Shown: positions 15,096 through 23,162 of the stretch, one piece after another
How positions within the stretch are numbered: position 1 is the stretch's first letter
Layout of the letters: each line of letters starts with the position of its first letter
Assembly (NCBI GenBank): GCA_903915155.1
Contig: CAIWRU010000093.1
Location: forward strand, 1 to 33,017
Origin: an uncultured Mucilaginibacter sp.
GTDB taxonomy: Bacteria; Bacteroidota; Bacteroidia; Sphingobacteriales; Sphingobacteriaceae
Length of the DNA stretch: 33,017 bases
Reading direction: 5' to 3'
Program-made: the position numbers and the translations under genes
The notes under the pieces: generated by a model
What the model was told of the DNA's origin: nothing
Database searches by the model: none
Seen by the model: the letters and a program-made list of their open reading frames with translations, nothing else

Positions 15096-17144
15096 ATGGA
15101 TATTAAGCACATACCTCTAATCAATCGCGAAATAAGCTGGTTATATTTTAACGACCGTGTATTGCAGGAAGCTGCCGACCCCACAGTGCCGTTAATAGAA
15201 CGCATAAAATTCCTGGCTATATTTTCATCAAACCTCGACGAATTTTACCGTGTGCGCGTAGCAACGCTTAGTCGGCTGTCCAATTTAAATGAAAAGGCAA
15301 AGGAGATATTGGGTTATAATCCTAAAAAGATACTTAACCAAATAAAAACCGTTGTAGTACGGCAGGAACGCAAGTTCAATAACCTGTACGAGAACATCAT
15401 TATAAAACAGCTTGCCGAAGAAAAGATATTCATCCTGAATGATACACAGCTTAACGTAGCCCGCGGCGAGTTCGTGAAAAAATATTTCCGCGAAAAAATG
15501 CTGGCTACATTGGTGCCCATTATGCTTGATGAAAGCCTGCCGTTGCCCGAATTGCGCGACCGCGCCATCTATTTTTACGTTAAGCTAACCTATGGCAAAA
15601 AAACCAGGTATGCGCTTATCGAGATACCTGATAATATCTCCAGGTTTGTAGTACTACCGGAAACAAACAACCTTAAGTTCATTATTTTAATGGATGATAT
15701 CATCAGGTATTGCCTTGAGGATATCTTCTTTATTTTTGAACACGATTCAATTGAAGCATATTCTATCCAGCTCACCCGCGATGCCGAGCTCGACCTGGAT
15801 AAAGAAGTAAGCGGAAAATTCATTGACTCATTGGCCAAGAGCTTACAGAAGAGGCGTAAAGGCAAGCCCATGCGTTTGCTGTACGATACCGAAATGCCGC
15901 TGGATATGCTCAAAAACCTGGTGACCAAAATGGGTTTACATGGCGAGAGCCTAATACCCGGTAATCGTTATCATAAATTCAAAGATTTTATCGCTTTTCC
16001 CAACGTTGGCCGCGCCGAATTGGAGTATACCAAATACTTGCCGCTGCCTGTCGACGGGCTTTCATTTGGCAAAAGCTTAATGGGGATGATAGCCAAAAAG
16101 GATTTCCTCATCAGCACGCCCTACCAATCATATGATTACGTGATACACTTTTTGCGCGAGGCTGCTATTGATCCAAAGGTTAAGGAAATAAGCATCGCCG
16201 TGTATCGGCTTGCCTCTGATTCGCGTATTGTACACGCGCTTATAAACGCTGCTAAAAATGGTAAAAAGGTAAATTGCCTTGTTGAGCTACGTGCACGGTT
16301 CGACGAATCGAACAATATTACATGGAGCAGGCGATTGGAAGAAGAAGGGGTTAACGTGCTTTACGGCATTGAAGGGTACAAAGTGCATTCAAAAATATGT
16401 TTGGTTCAACGTACTGAAAAAGGTAAGGCTGCATACTATGCCTGTTTATCTACCGGCAACTTTAACGAGAAAACCGCCCTTATGTATGCCGACCATACCC
16501 TGCTAACTGCCGATAGTCGCTTAACCGGAGACCTGGTAACCGTGTTTAAGGCATTAGGTAAGGGTGCCTTAGCAAAGGGACTTGAACATTTGATCGTATC
16601 GCCAATTGATTCAAGGCCCAATATATATAAGTTGATTGATAACGAGATAAGGAACGCAAAAGCCGGTAAACAGGCTTACATGATACTTAAAATGAACAGC
16701 CTTGCCGATGAGCAAATGATAGCCAAGCTATACCAGGCTAGTAATGCCGGCGTTAAAATAAGGCTGATTGTACGCGGTATGTGCTGCCTGATACCCGGAA
16801 TGAAGGGCTTTAGCGAAAACATTGATGTAATAAGCATAGTCGACAAATACCTAGAGCATTCGCGTGTGCATATTTATTGCAATGATGAAAATGAGCTGAT
16901 ATACCTAACATCAGCCGATTTCATGACCCGTAATATTGATAATAGGGTAGAGGTTGGTTTTCCTGTTTATGACGAGGCTTTAAAAAAGGAAATAAAGGAC
17001 ATCATCAACATACAACTAAGCGATAACACTAAGGCCCGCGAAATAAACAGCCACAACACCAACAAATACCACAAAACAAACACCGAAGTGCCGTGCCGCG
17101 CACAGATCGACATTTACAATTACCTTAAGAATAAAGACAAATAA
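15096..17144 (+). CDS. ppk1: polyphosphate kinase 1
   Basis: The protein has 682 residues, the normal length. The N-terminal domain begins INREISWLYFNDRVLQEA and has FLAIFSSNLDEFYRVRVATL. The catalytic phospholipase-D-like halves contain the phospho-accepting His in GYKVHSKICLV (about residue 430) and the second His in LEHSRVHIYCNDENE (about 588). ARFDESNNITWSRRLEEEGV and LTSADFMTRNIDNRVEVGFP are also diagnostic. It transfers the gamma phosphate of ATP to polyphosphate, reversibly, supporting stress survival and stationary phase. The exopolyphosphatase gene starts 2 bases after its stop, so the two are translationally coupled or at least co-transcribed. Confidence 0.97.
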   Translation: MDIKHIPLINREISWLYFNDRVLQEAADPTVPLIERIKFLAIFSSNLDEFYRVRVATLSRLSNLNEKAKEILGYNPKKILNQIKTVVVRQERKFNNLYENIIIKQLAEEKIFILNDTQLNVARGEFVKKYFREKMLATLVPIMLDESLPLPELRDRAIYFYVKLTYGKKTRYALIEIPDNISRFVVLPETNNLKFIILMDDIIRYCLEDIFFIFEHDSIEAYSIQLTRDAELDLDKEVSGKFIDSLAKSLQKRRKGKPMRLLYDTEMPLDMLKNLVTKMGLHGESLIPGNRYHKFKDFIAFPNVGRAELEYTKYLPLPVDGLSFGKSLMGMIAKKDFLISTPYQSYDYVIHFLREAAIDPKVKEISIAVYRLASDSRIVHALINAAKNGKKVNCLVELRARFDESNNITWSRRLEEEGVNVLYGIEGYKVHSKICLVQRTEKGKAAYYACLSTGNFNEKTALMYADHTLLTADSRLTGDLVTVFKALGKGALAKGLEHLIVSPIDSRPNIYKLIDNEIRNAKAGKQAYMILKMNSLADEQMIAKLYQASNAGVKIRLIVRGMCCLIPGMKGFSENIDVISIVDKYLEHSRVHIYCNDENELIYLTSADFMTRNIDNRVEVGFPVYDEALKKEIKDIINIQLSDNTKAREINSHNTNKYHKTNTEVPCRAQIDIYNYLKNKDK

Positions 17145-17146
17145 CA

Positions 17147-18034
17147 TTGAGATACGCCGCTATTGATATAGGATCTAACGCAGTTAGGTTACTTATTGCC
17201 GATATAATTGAAAACAACGAATCTGTTTCGTTCAAAAAAAACACGTTAATCAGGGTGCCGCTGCGTTTAGGCGATGATGCTTTCCTTAATCAGTATATTT
17301 CCGAACGGAAATCAACCGACCTTATAAAATCTATGCGCGCCTTTCGCGACCTTATGGACGTGTATAAGGTAAAAGATTATATGGCCTTTGCCACGTCGGC
17401 CATGCGTGAAGCCAAAAATGGCAATGAGGTTGTAAAATTGATCAAAGATGAAGCCGGTATCGACCTTGAAATAATACAGGGACAGAAGGAAGCCAAAATA
17501 ATATACGCCAGCCACGTTGAAGACAATATCGACAAAAACAAAAACTACTTATATATTGATGTAGGCGGGGGTAGTACGGAGTTGTCCCTGTTTTCTGATG
17601 GCGAACTTTTAGCCTCTCGCTCATTCAATATAGGCACCATACGTATGCTTGATAACCAGGACAAGGAAGAAACCTGGGCCGATATGCGCGAATTCATTCG
17701 CGACAGTACTAAAAACTTTAAGTTGATATCAGGTATTGGTACCGGCGGCAACATCAATAAACTATATAAGCTGTCCGAAGAAAAAAATAATGCGCCAATG
17801 TCGTTCAATAAACTAAAGTCGCTTTACAATTATCTCAACTCATTTTCGCTAAAAGACCGTATAAATGTGCTTGGTTTAAACCAGGACCGGGCCGACGTTA
17901 TTATCCCCGCCAGCGAGATATTTATTACCGTAATGAAGTGGGCCAATATTAAAAACATATTTGTACCGAGTGTTGGTATGGTTGACGGTATAATTCAAAC
18001 ACTTATCGAAAAAAACTTTCCGAAACATGATTAA
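17147..18034 (+). CDS. ppx: exopolyphosphatase, Ppx/GppA family
   Basis: The protein has 295 residues, the short single-domain form. The start is a TTG at 17147; the reading MRYAAIDIGSNAVRLLIADI aligns with the usual family N-terminus, and no ATG lies nearby. Actin-fold phosphate motifs are AAIDIGSNAVRLLI (about 4-17), YIDVGGGSTELSLF (about 136-149) and SGIGTGGNINKLYKL (about 195-209). It releases phosphate from polyphosphate ends and may also act on pppGpp. Its position just behind ppk1 supports polyphosphate turnover. The TTG start and 2-base gap suggest translation by re-initiation at a lower rate than PPK1. Confidence 0.94.
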   Translation: MRYAAIDIGSNAVRLLIADIIENNESVSFKKNTLIRVPLRLGDDAFLNQYISERKSTDLIKSMRAFRDLMDVYKVKDYMAFATSAMREAKNGNEVVKLIKDEAGIDLEIIQGQKEAKIIYASHVEDNIDKNKNYLYIDVGGGSTELSLFSDGELLASRSFNIGTIRMLDNQDKEETWADMREFIRDSTKNFKLISGIGTGGNINKLYKLSEEKNNAPMSFNKLKSLYNYLNSFSLKDRINVLGLNQDRADVIIPASEIFITVMKWANIKNIFVPSVGMVDGIIQTLIEKNFPKHD

Positions 18035-18050
18035 ATTATTTTAAATAAAT

Positions 18051-18061
18051 AGTTAACAAAT
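18051..18061 (+). promoter_or_regulatory. AGTTAACAAAT motif before the candidate RNA and ubiX
   Basis: Third exact copy of the 11-mer. It ends 15 bases before the TACATTTG box, roughly where a -33 element would lie. Confidence 0.35.
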
Positions 18062-18076
18062 TAGTAAAACTGTTAG

Positions 18077-18084
18077 TACATTTG
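18077..18084 (+). promoter_or_regulatory. Bacteroidota -7 box TACATTTG
   Basis: Exact match to the TANNTTTG consensus of the Bacteroidota primary sigma factor. No clear TTG is seen at -33. The expected start of transcription is near 18090. Confidence 0.55.
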
Positions 18085-18087
18085 TAG

Positions 18088-18154
18088 TGCCCTTTTAGGG
18101 CATGTTTTTCATAGGTAGATGTAGGGTCGGGTATTCGTATTCGACCCTTTTTTT
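18088..18154 (+). ncRNA. candidate ~65-nt small RNA or leader attenuator
   Basis: Directly after a TACATTTG box come two hairpins. The first is TGCCC-TTTTA-GGGCA (18088-18102). The second is a strong stem at 18123-18148 with a TTCG loop, followed by seven T. No start codon with a meaningful frame lies between. The unit is either a free short RNA that ends at the terminator or an attenuator in the leader of ubiX, which starts 45 bases further on. It is also placed to terminate ppx read-through. No known RNA family was recognised. Confidence 0.45.
18123..18154 (+). terminator. intrinsic terminator with TTCG tetraloop
   Basis: AGGGTCGGGTA (18123-18133) pairs with TATTCGACCCT (18138-18148), two of the pairs being G-U, around the loop TTCG. 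T48-T54 forms the U tract. It lies 88 bases after the ppx stop and 45 before ubiX. Confidence 0.8.
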
Positions 18155-18198
18155 GCGCCTTGCTTTTATCTGCCTATCTTGCACCCCGGTTGTTCATC

Positions 18199-18759
18199 AT
18201 GAAAAAGAAAATTGTAATTGCCATTACCGGCGCAAGCGGCGCCATTTACGCCAAATTGCTGCTCGAAAAACTTAAACAGTTAAATTCGCAGGTAGCCGAA
18301 GTGGGCATCGTAATGTCCGACAATGCCAAACAAGTATGGCAGGTTGAACTGGATAACGACGACTATAAAAATTATCCCTATACCTTTTATGAGAAGAGCG
18401 ATTTCATGGCGCCTTTCGCTTCCGGTTCGGCAAAGTTCGATACGATGGTCATTGTTCCTTGTTCCATGGGCACTCTTGGTCGCATAGCGAGCGGAATATC
18501 TGACGACCTGGTTACCCGCGCCGCCGATGTTATTTTAAAGGAACGCCGTAAATTGATACTTGTAGCCCGCGACACACCGTTTAACCTCATCCACATACGA
18601 AACATGCAAACTGTAACCGAGGCGGGTGGTATCATTTGTCCGGCTATTCCATCTTTTTACAGCAAACCGCAAACAATTGAAGAACTTGCGCTAACGGTAG
18701 TAAACCGCGTTATCGACCTTATTGGCCTCGAAAACGAAAGTTACCGTTGGGGCAATTAA
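18199..18759 (+). CDS. ubiX: flavin prenyltransferase UbiX
   Basis: The protein has 186 residues from the ATG at 18199. The frame is open upstream to 18160, but MKKKIVIAITGASGAIYAKL is the family start. The FMN-binding loop is TGASGAIYAKLL (about 10-21). The PCSMGTLGRIASGISDDLVTRAADV segment (about 90-114), ERRKLILVARDTPFNLIHIRNM and PAIPSFYSKPQTIEEL complete the family pattern. UbiX attaches a dimethylallyl group to FMN, giving prenyl-FMN, the cofactor of UbiD-type decarboxylases. No ubiD is in the window. A terminator-like hairpin in its leader suggests attenuation. Confidence 0.95.
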   Translation: MKKKIVIAITGASGAIYAKLLLEKLKQLNSQVAEVGIVMSDNAKQVWQVELDNDDYKNYPYTFYEKSDFMAPFASGSAKFDTMVIVPCSMGTLGRIASGISDDLVTRAADVILKERRKLILVARDTPFNLIHIRNMQTVTEAGGIICPAIPSFYSKPQTIEELALTVVNRVIDLIGLENESYRWGN

Positions 18760-18791
18760 TTTCGGATTTCGAATGTTCGATTTCGGAATTT
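18759..18791. repeat. TTCGGATTTCGA-type dispersed repeat, copy 4 (left arm of an inverted pair)
   Basis: It starts ATTTCGGATTTCGAATGTTC and ends GATTTCGGAATTT, and begins on the last base of the ubiX stop codon. It is nearly the exact reverse complement of 18864-18895, so a transcript could fold into a stem of about 32 bp. Confidence 0.8.
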
Positions 18792-18863
18792 GAAGTTTAT
18801 TTTTTTTGATTATCGGATATGTATTATACAATACGCTAGCGCCGGACTTTTCAATTAAAAAAT

Positions 18864-18895
18864 AAATCCGAAATCGAACATCCGAAATCCGAAAT
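18864..18895. repeat. TTCGGATTTCGA-type dispersed repeat, copy 5 (right arm of an inverted pair)
   Basis: It starts AAATCCGAAATCGAACATCC and ends GAAATCCGAAAT. With copy 4 it encloses 72 AT-rich bases containing no gene. The long hairpin would sit 3' of ubiX and could stabilise or end its mRNA. Confidence 0.8.
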
Positions 18896-18928
18896 ACCCT
18901 ATCTTCATTATACATTCACTAAAATCGC

Positions 18929-18936
18929 TATCTTTG
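18929..18936 (+). promoter_or_regulatory. Bacteroidota -7 box TATCTTTG before mtaB
   Basis: Exact TANNTTTG match followed by C. Transcription would begin near 18942, within a few bases of the ATG at 18946, so the mRNA would be leaderless or almost so. The -33 region is weak (TTCATTA at about 18904). Confidence 0.6.
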
Positions 18937-18945
18937 CGGTTTGTA

Positions 18946-20265
18946 ATGAACAGGAAAGTTGCTTTTTATACACTGGGATGTAAGCTGAATTATTCAGAAA
19001 CATCGTCCATTGGCCGCCTTTTTAACCAGGCAGGCTATAGCACCGTTGATTTTACTGAAACCCCGGATGTGTTTGTAATAAACACATGCTCCGTTACCGA
19101 AAATGCCGACAAAAAGTGTAAAAAGGTTGTTAAGGAAGCGCTTAAAATATCGCCCAATGCTTACATAACTATCGTAGGCTGCTATGCACAGCTAAAGCCA
19201 AAGGAAATTGCCGGAATACCCGGCGTTGATATGGTTTTAGGTGCCGCCGAAAAATTCCAGATAGTTGATCACATAACCCATCTTACCAAAAATCCCAAAG
19301 CACTGGTGTATAATCAACCGGTAACCGAAGCTAACCAGTTTGTTTCGGCATATTCATTTGGGGACCGAACGCGTACCTTTTTAAAGGTACAGGATGGCTG
19401 TGATTATTCATGTACTTTTTGTACTATACCACTGGCCCGTGGTGCCAGCAGGAGCGATAGTATTGAGAATGCTGTAAGACAAGCTAATGACATTGCGGCA
19501 TCTGGTGTGAAGGAAATTGTATTGACAGGCGTTAATTTAGGCGATTTTGGTATCCGTGATGGGAAACGCGAGGATAAATTCTTCGACCTGGTTAAAGCGC
19601 TGGATAAAGTGGAGGGGATAGATCGTATCCGCATATCATCCATCGAACCGAATTTGCTGACAGACGAAATAATCGAATTTGTTGCCACTTCAAAGCGGTT
19701 TGTGCCGCACTTCCACATCCCATTGCAATCCGGATCCGACAAAATATTGGGCCTGATGCGCCGCAGGTATAAACGGGCACTTTATGCCGATCGCGTAGCC
19801 AAAATAAAACAGCTAATGCCCAATTGCTGTATTGGCGTTGATGTGATAGTAGGTTTCCCCGGCGAAACCCGCGAGGATTTTATCGATACCTATAATTTTT
19901 TAAACGAACTGAACGTTTCATACCTGCATGTGTTTACTTATTCCGAAAGGGAGAACACATTGGCCAGCGAAATGACAGGCAGCGTCCCCGGTTCAACACG
20001 TACAGAGCGCAGTAAAATGCTGCACATATTATCTGATAAAAAACGCCGGGCCTTTTACGAAACCCAGCTTAATAAAACCGATGAAGTGCTGTTTGAGGGT
20101 GATATAAAGGATGGCTTTATGCATGGTTTTACCCGCAACTATGTAAAAGTGCGGACAAAGTACGACCCTGTTTTAGTGAACGAGCTAAAAATAGTTTATT
20201 TAACAAACATATCACCAAATGGTGATGTTGACATAACCGAATCTGAAGAATTATTAGTGCATTAA
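18946..20265 (+). CDS. mtaB: tRNA (t6A37) methylthiotransferase MtaB, radical SAM
   Basis: The protein has 439 residues starting MNRKVAFYTLGCKLNYSETS. An upstream in-frame TTG at 18934 lies inside the promoter box and is rejected. The N-terminal UPF0004 domain supplies three Cys for one 4Fe-4S cluster (GCKLN, NTCSV, VGCYA). The radical-SAM cluster is CDYSCTFC (about residues 149-156). A TRAM-like domain closes the protein (about 375-439). LGCKLNYSE favours MtaB over MiaB. It converts t6A to ms2t6A at position 37 of tRNAs reading ANN codons. It is followed by lgt after 26 bases. Confidence 0.93.
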   Translation: MNRKVAFYTLGCKLNYSETSSIGRLFNQAGYSTVDFTETPDVFVINTCSVTENADKKCKKVVKEALKISPNAYITIVGCYAQLKPKEIAGIPGVDMVLGAAEKFQIVDHITHLTKNPKALVYNQPVTEANQFVSAYSFGDRTRTFLKVQDGCDYSCTFCTIPLARGASRSDSIENAVRQANDIAASGVKEIVLTGVNLGDFGIRDGKREDKFFDLVKALDKVEGIDRIRISSIEPNLLTDEIIEFVATSKRFVPHFHIPLQSGSDKILGLMRRRYKRALYADRVAKIKQLMPNCCIGVDVIVGFPGETREDFIDTYNFLNELNVSYLHVFTYSERENTLASEMTGSVPGSTRTERSKMLHILSDKKRRAFYETQLNKTDEVLFEGDIKDGFMHGFTRNYVKVRTKYDPVLVNELKIVYLTNISPNGDVDITESEELLVH

Positions 20266-20291
20266 AGCTATATTCGCTCAAATTATAATCC

Positions 20292-21458
20292 ATGTTCCCA
20301 AATATTACTTCGCTTCTGCAATACCTTTTTGGCATAAACATACTGCTCCCGGTGCAAACTTTCGGGTTTTTTGTTGCACTTGCGTTTGTAGGGGCATATT
20401 GGGCCTTTGCGCAGGAGTTTAAGCGAAAAGAGAAACTTGGGATCATTCATTCATTTGAAAAAACCGTAACTCTTGGCCGGCGCATTACTGCTGCCGAGCT
20501 GGCCGGCAATGCTTTATTTGGCTTTGTTATCGGTTATAAAATAGTGGATGCCATATTCAATTATCATTCATTGATCGATGACCCGCAGAACTTTCTGCTG
20601 TCGTTACACGGTAACTGGCCGGGCGGTATAGTTATGGCTGGTGTATTAATGTATTGGGCATACGTGGAAAATAAAAAGCAGGTATTGCCCGAGCCTAAAA
20701 CACAAAAAGTTAAAGTTCATCCCCATGAATTAATGGGCAGCATTTTGCTATGGGCCGCTATTTGTGGTTTCCTTGGTGCAAAGCTATTTAACGGGCTCGA
20801 GAACTGGGATGATTTTATGAAGGACCCCGTAGGCATGCTGATAGGCACCAGCGGCTTTACCTTTTACGGTGGTTTAATTTGCGGCGGCGCGGCCGTACTA
20901 TATATCGCTTACAAACACGGTGTTAAACCCCTAAACATGCTTGATATTGGTGGGCCGGGCATGATGCTTGCATACGGAATAGGCCGAATAGGTTGCCAAA
21001 TGAGCGGCGACGGTGATTGGGGCAAACCAAACTTAACGCCAAAACCGGGCGGACTAAGCTGGCTACCCGATTGGATGTGGTCGTTCAATTTCCCACATAA
21101 CGTGAATGATGAAGGCAACCCGATCGCTGGTTGTATCGGTAAATTTTGCCATGTACTTCCACAACCTGTTTGGCCAACATCATTTTATGAATGCGTCACC
21201 TGTATATTGCTGTTCCTGTTTTTATGGAGCATCCGCGACCGTATAAAAACACCGGGCGTAATGTTCGGTATCTACCTTATTTTAAACGGTACCGAGCGTT
21301 TTTTAATTGAATTTATTCGGGTAAATACCCGTTACCATATAGGGGGGATATCATTTCCGCAAGCGCAGTTAATAGCCATCTGCCTTTTTATAACCGGGGT
21401 AGTATTAGTAATACCGGCATTCAATAAAGATAAAAAAACCTCCACGCAGCATGGTTGA
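20292..21458 (+). CDS. lgt: prolipoprotein diacylglyceryl transferase
   Basis: The protein has 388 residues, longer than the roughly 290 of E. coli, with about seven membrane segments. Family features are [13 protein letters not shown], the arginine motif [18 protein letters not shown] (about residues 224-241), the [13 protein letters not shown] helix and the late [17 protein letters not shown] with a second essential Arg. The E. coli HGG catalytic-loop His appears to be replaced by Tyr (FYGG). The enzyme moves diacylglycerol from phosphatidylglycerol to the lipobox Cys of prolipoproteins in the inner membrane; several such lipoproteins are encoded in this window. Its last 8 bases overlap the GtrA gene. 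Confidence 0.93.
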   Translation: MFPNITSLLQYLFGINILLPVQTFGFFVALAFVGAYWAFAQEFKRKEKLGIIHSFEKTVTLGRRITAAELAGNALFGFVIGYKIVDAIFNYHSLIDDPQNFLLSLHGNWPGGIVMAGVLMYWAYVENKKQVLPEPKTQKVKVHPHELMGSILLWAAICGFLGAKLFNGLENWDDFMKDPVGMLIGTSGFTFYGGLICGGAAVLYIAYKHGVKPLNMLDIGGPGMMLAYGIGRIGCQMSGDGDWGKPNLTPKPGGLSWLPDWMWSFNFPHNVNDEGNPIAGCIGKFCHVLPQPVWPTSFYECVTCILLFLFLWSIRDRIKTPGVMFGIYLILNGTERFLIEFIRVNTRYHIGGISFPQAQLIAICLFITGVVLVIPAFNKDKKTSTQHG

Positions 21459-21927
21459 AAAAATACTATCGCACAAAATTATAAAAAACCAGGTCGTAAG
21501 GTTTATATTCTCGGCAGGCGCTGGTTTTTTAGTCGATATGTTGGCCTTTAATCTATTCTTTCATTACTTGTTTAGAAATAAAACATACCAAATAAATGGC
21601 TTTGCAATAAGCAACTATGCAATATCTTTCTCAATATCCTATTTCATGGGTGTAGTTGTTAATTTCTTAATAACGCGATATGTGGTTTTTTCAGAATCGA
21701 AATTAGCGCCTTATAAACAATTTATACGTTTTGCCTCGGTAGCTATATTAGGTTATTTTGCTAACTTATTGGTAATAGAATTTTTAGTAAAAGAGTTAGG
21801 AGTTTACCCAACATATGCACGCCCAATAGCAGCATTAAGCTTGTTTTTTGCCAGTTTTTTTGTACATAAACTTTTTTCATTCAGCCTGTCGTTACGTCAT
21901 CATGCAGTACAGTCACATAACGAATAA
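21451..21927 (+). CDS. GtrA family membrane protein
   Basis: The protein has 158 residues with four membrane segments. [20 protein letters not shown], the middle [26 protein letters not shown] (positions about 63-88) and [20 protein letters not shown] fit the GtrA domain. A third-frame extension gives a polar tail [11 protein letters not shown]. GtrA proteins are thought to flip or support lipid-linked sugars for cell-surface glycosylation. The start overlaps lgt by 8 bases and the end overlaps the phosphatase gene by 26 bases, so the three genes form one translation-coupled unit. Confidence 0.88.
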   Translation: MVEKILSHKIIKNQVVRFIFSAGAGFLVDMLAFNLFFHYLFRNKTYQINGFAISNYAISFSISYFMGVVVNFLITRYVVFSESKLAPYKQFIRFASVAILGYFANLLVIEFLVKELGVYPTYARPIAALSLFFASFFVHKLFSFSLSLRHHAVQSHNE

Positions 21928-22693
21928 GGTAGCCGAAGTTTCAAGGCAAGCCGGTGCCTTCATCCGCGAACAACGAAGAATATTCGATCCTTCCAAAATA
22001 GAATATAAAGGCCTTAACGACTTGGTATCATATGTCGATAAAACCGCCGAGCAAATGATAGTTGCCGGTTTACACGATATTTTACCCGAAGCGGGATTCA
22101 TCACCGAGGAAAAAACCATCAACAAAACTGGCGAGAGATTTAACTGGATAATCGACCCTTTGGATGGCACAACCAATTTTATTCACGGTCTGCCCACATT
22201 TTCGGTGAGTATCGCACTGAAAGAATATGACGAACTGGTAATAGGCGTGGTTTATGAAGTGAACCTCGACGAATGTTTCTACGCCTGGAAGGATTCACCC
22301 GCATATCTTAACGGTATCGAAATAAAGGTAAGCCAAACTGATACCATGGGGGCAAGCTTGTTGGCAACAGGTTTCCCTTACTATGATTTTGCAAAACAGG
22401 CCATCTACATTAACTTATTTGCCGACCTGATGCGCAATACCCACGGTTTGCGCCGTATCGGTTCAGCGGCCGTCGACCTGGCTTATACCGCGTGTGGTCG
22501 TTTTGATGGTTTTTACGAATACAACCTTAACGCCTGGGATGTAGCAGCCGGGATACTGATTGTAAAACAAGCCGGTGGCCATATAGTAAACTTTAAAGGC
22601 GGCGATGAAGTAATTGAAACCCGCGAGATACTAGCCACTAACGGCAAAATAACCGGGGAATTGTTAGATAAGATCCAACAATATTTTAAATAG
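21902..22693 (+). CDS. inositol monophosphatase family protein (SuhB-like)
   Basis: The protein has 263 residues from the ATG at 21902. The frame is open upstream to 21848, deep in the GtrA gene, but [20 protein letters not shown] is the natural start. Lithium-sensitive phosphatase motifs are the metal-binding Glu in GFITEEKT (about residue 68), DPLDGTTNFIHGLPTFSVSI (about 83-102) and the C-terminal NAWDVAAGILIVKQAGG (about 209-225). It should be a Mg-dependent cytoplasmic phosphatase of myo-inositol-1-phosphate or a related sugar phosphate. A SuhB-like RNA-processing role cannot be judged. It converges with the DUF4268 gene, 4 bases apart. Confidence 0.9.
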   Translation: MQYSHITNKVAEVSRQAGAFIREQRRIFDPSKIEYKGLNDLVSYVDKTAEQMIVAGLHDILPEAGFITEEKTINKTGERFNWIIDPLDGTTNFIHGLPTFSVSIALKEYDELVIGVVYEVNLDECFYAWKDSPAYLNGIEIKVSQTDTMGASLLATGFPYYDFAKQAIYINLFADLMRNTHGLRRIGSAAVDLAYTACGRFDGFYEYNLNAWDVAAGILIVKQAGGHIVNFKGGDEVIETREILATNGKITGELLDKIQQYFK

Positions 22694-22697
22694 CTTT

Positions 22698-23159
22698 TTA
22701 CTTCAAGGCCTCAAAACTATACTGCCTAATACTCCAAAATTCATCAAGCGCTATAATACGTGGCTTAAAAAAGGAAATAAGCTGCGGCCAGTCATTACGG
22801 TTATAAATGCTTACGCCATCTAATTGTTTATATATGCGGCTGATGGTTTTGCCGTTCTCATCCTTGTCATTTAGCGCCCATTCCCATTCTTCATTTAAAT
22901 AACCGTTGAGCATTAACCTTAATTCTGCGAACTGTTCAAAAAATAATTCCTGTATACCTGCATCAGGGTGGGCTATCAGTATTTCTACAACAGCCGAACG
23001 CTTATCCGCATCCATCTTGAAATATAAATACTTAATACCGGTTTTATAATTTACCCAGTTTACTTTCAAACCATCGGCAGATAATTGCGGCGCTATATAT
23101 TGCCCGAATGTTGTCCAAAAAGCTTGCCGTATTTGCGAGGCCTCATCTTTTGAATACAT
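22698..23159 (-). CDS. DUF4268 domain protein
   Basis: The protein has 153 residues. QIRQAFWTTFGQYI near the start, followed by WVNYKTGIKYLYFKMDADKR, then AVVEILIAH, is the pattern I associate with DUF4268, a domain often found alone in Bacteroidota and sometimes fused to nuclease-like domains elsewhere. It is cytoplasmic, with no signal or membrane segment. It starts 3 bases after the GH3 gene and is probably its co-transcribed neighbour. A functional link to glycoside breakdown is not evident. Confidence 0.75.
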   Translation of the reverse strand: MYSKDEASQIRQAFWTTFGQYIAPQLSADGLKVNWVNYKTGIKYLYFKMDADKRSAVVEILIAHPDAGIQELFFEQFAELRLMLNGYLNEEWEWALNDKDENGKTISRIYKQLDGVSIYNRNDWPQLISFFKPRIIALDEFWSIRQYSFEALK

Positions 23160-23162
23160 ACG

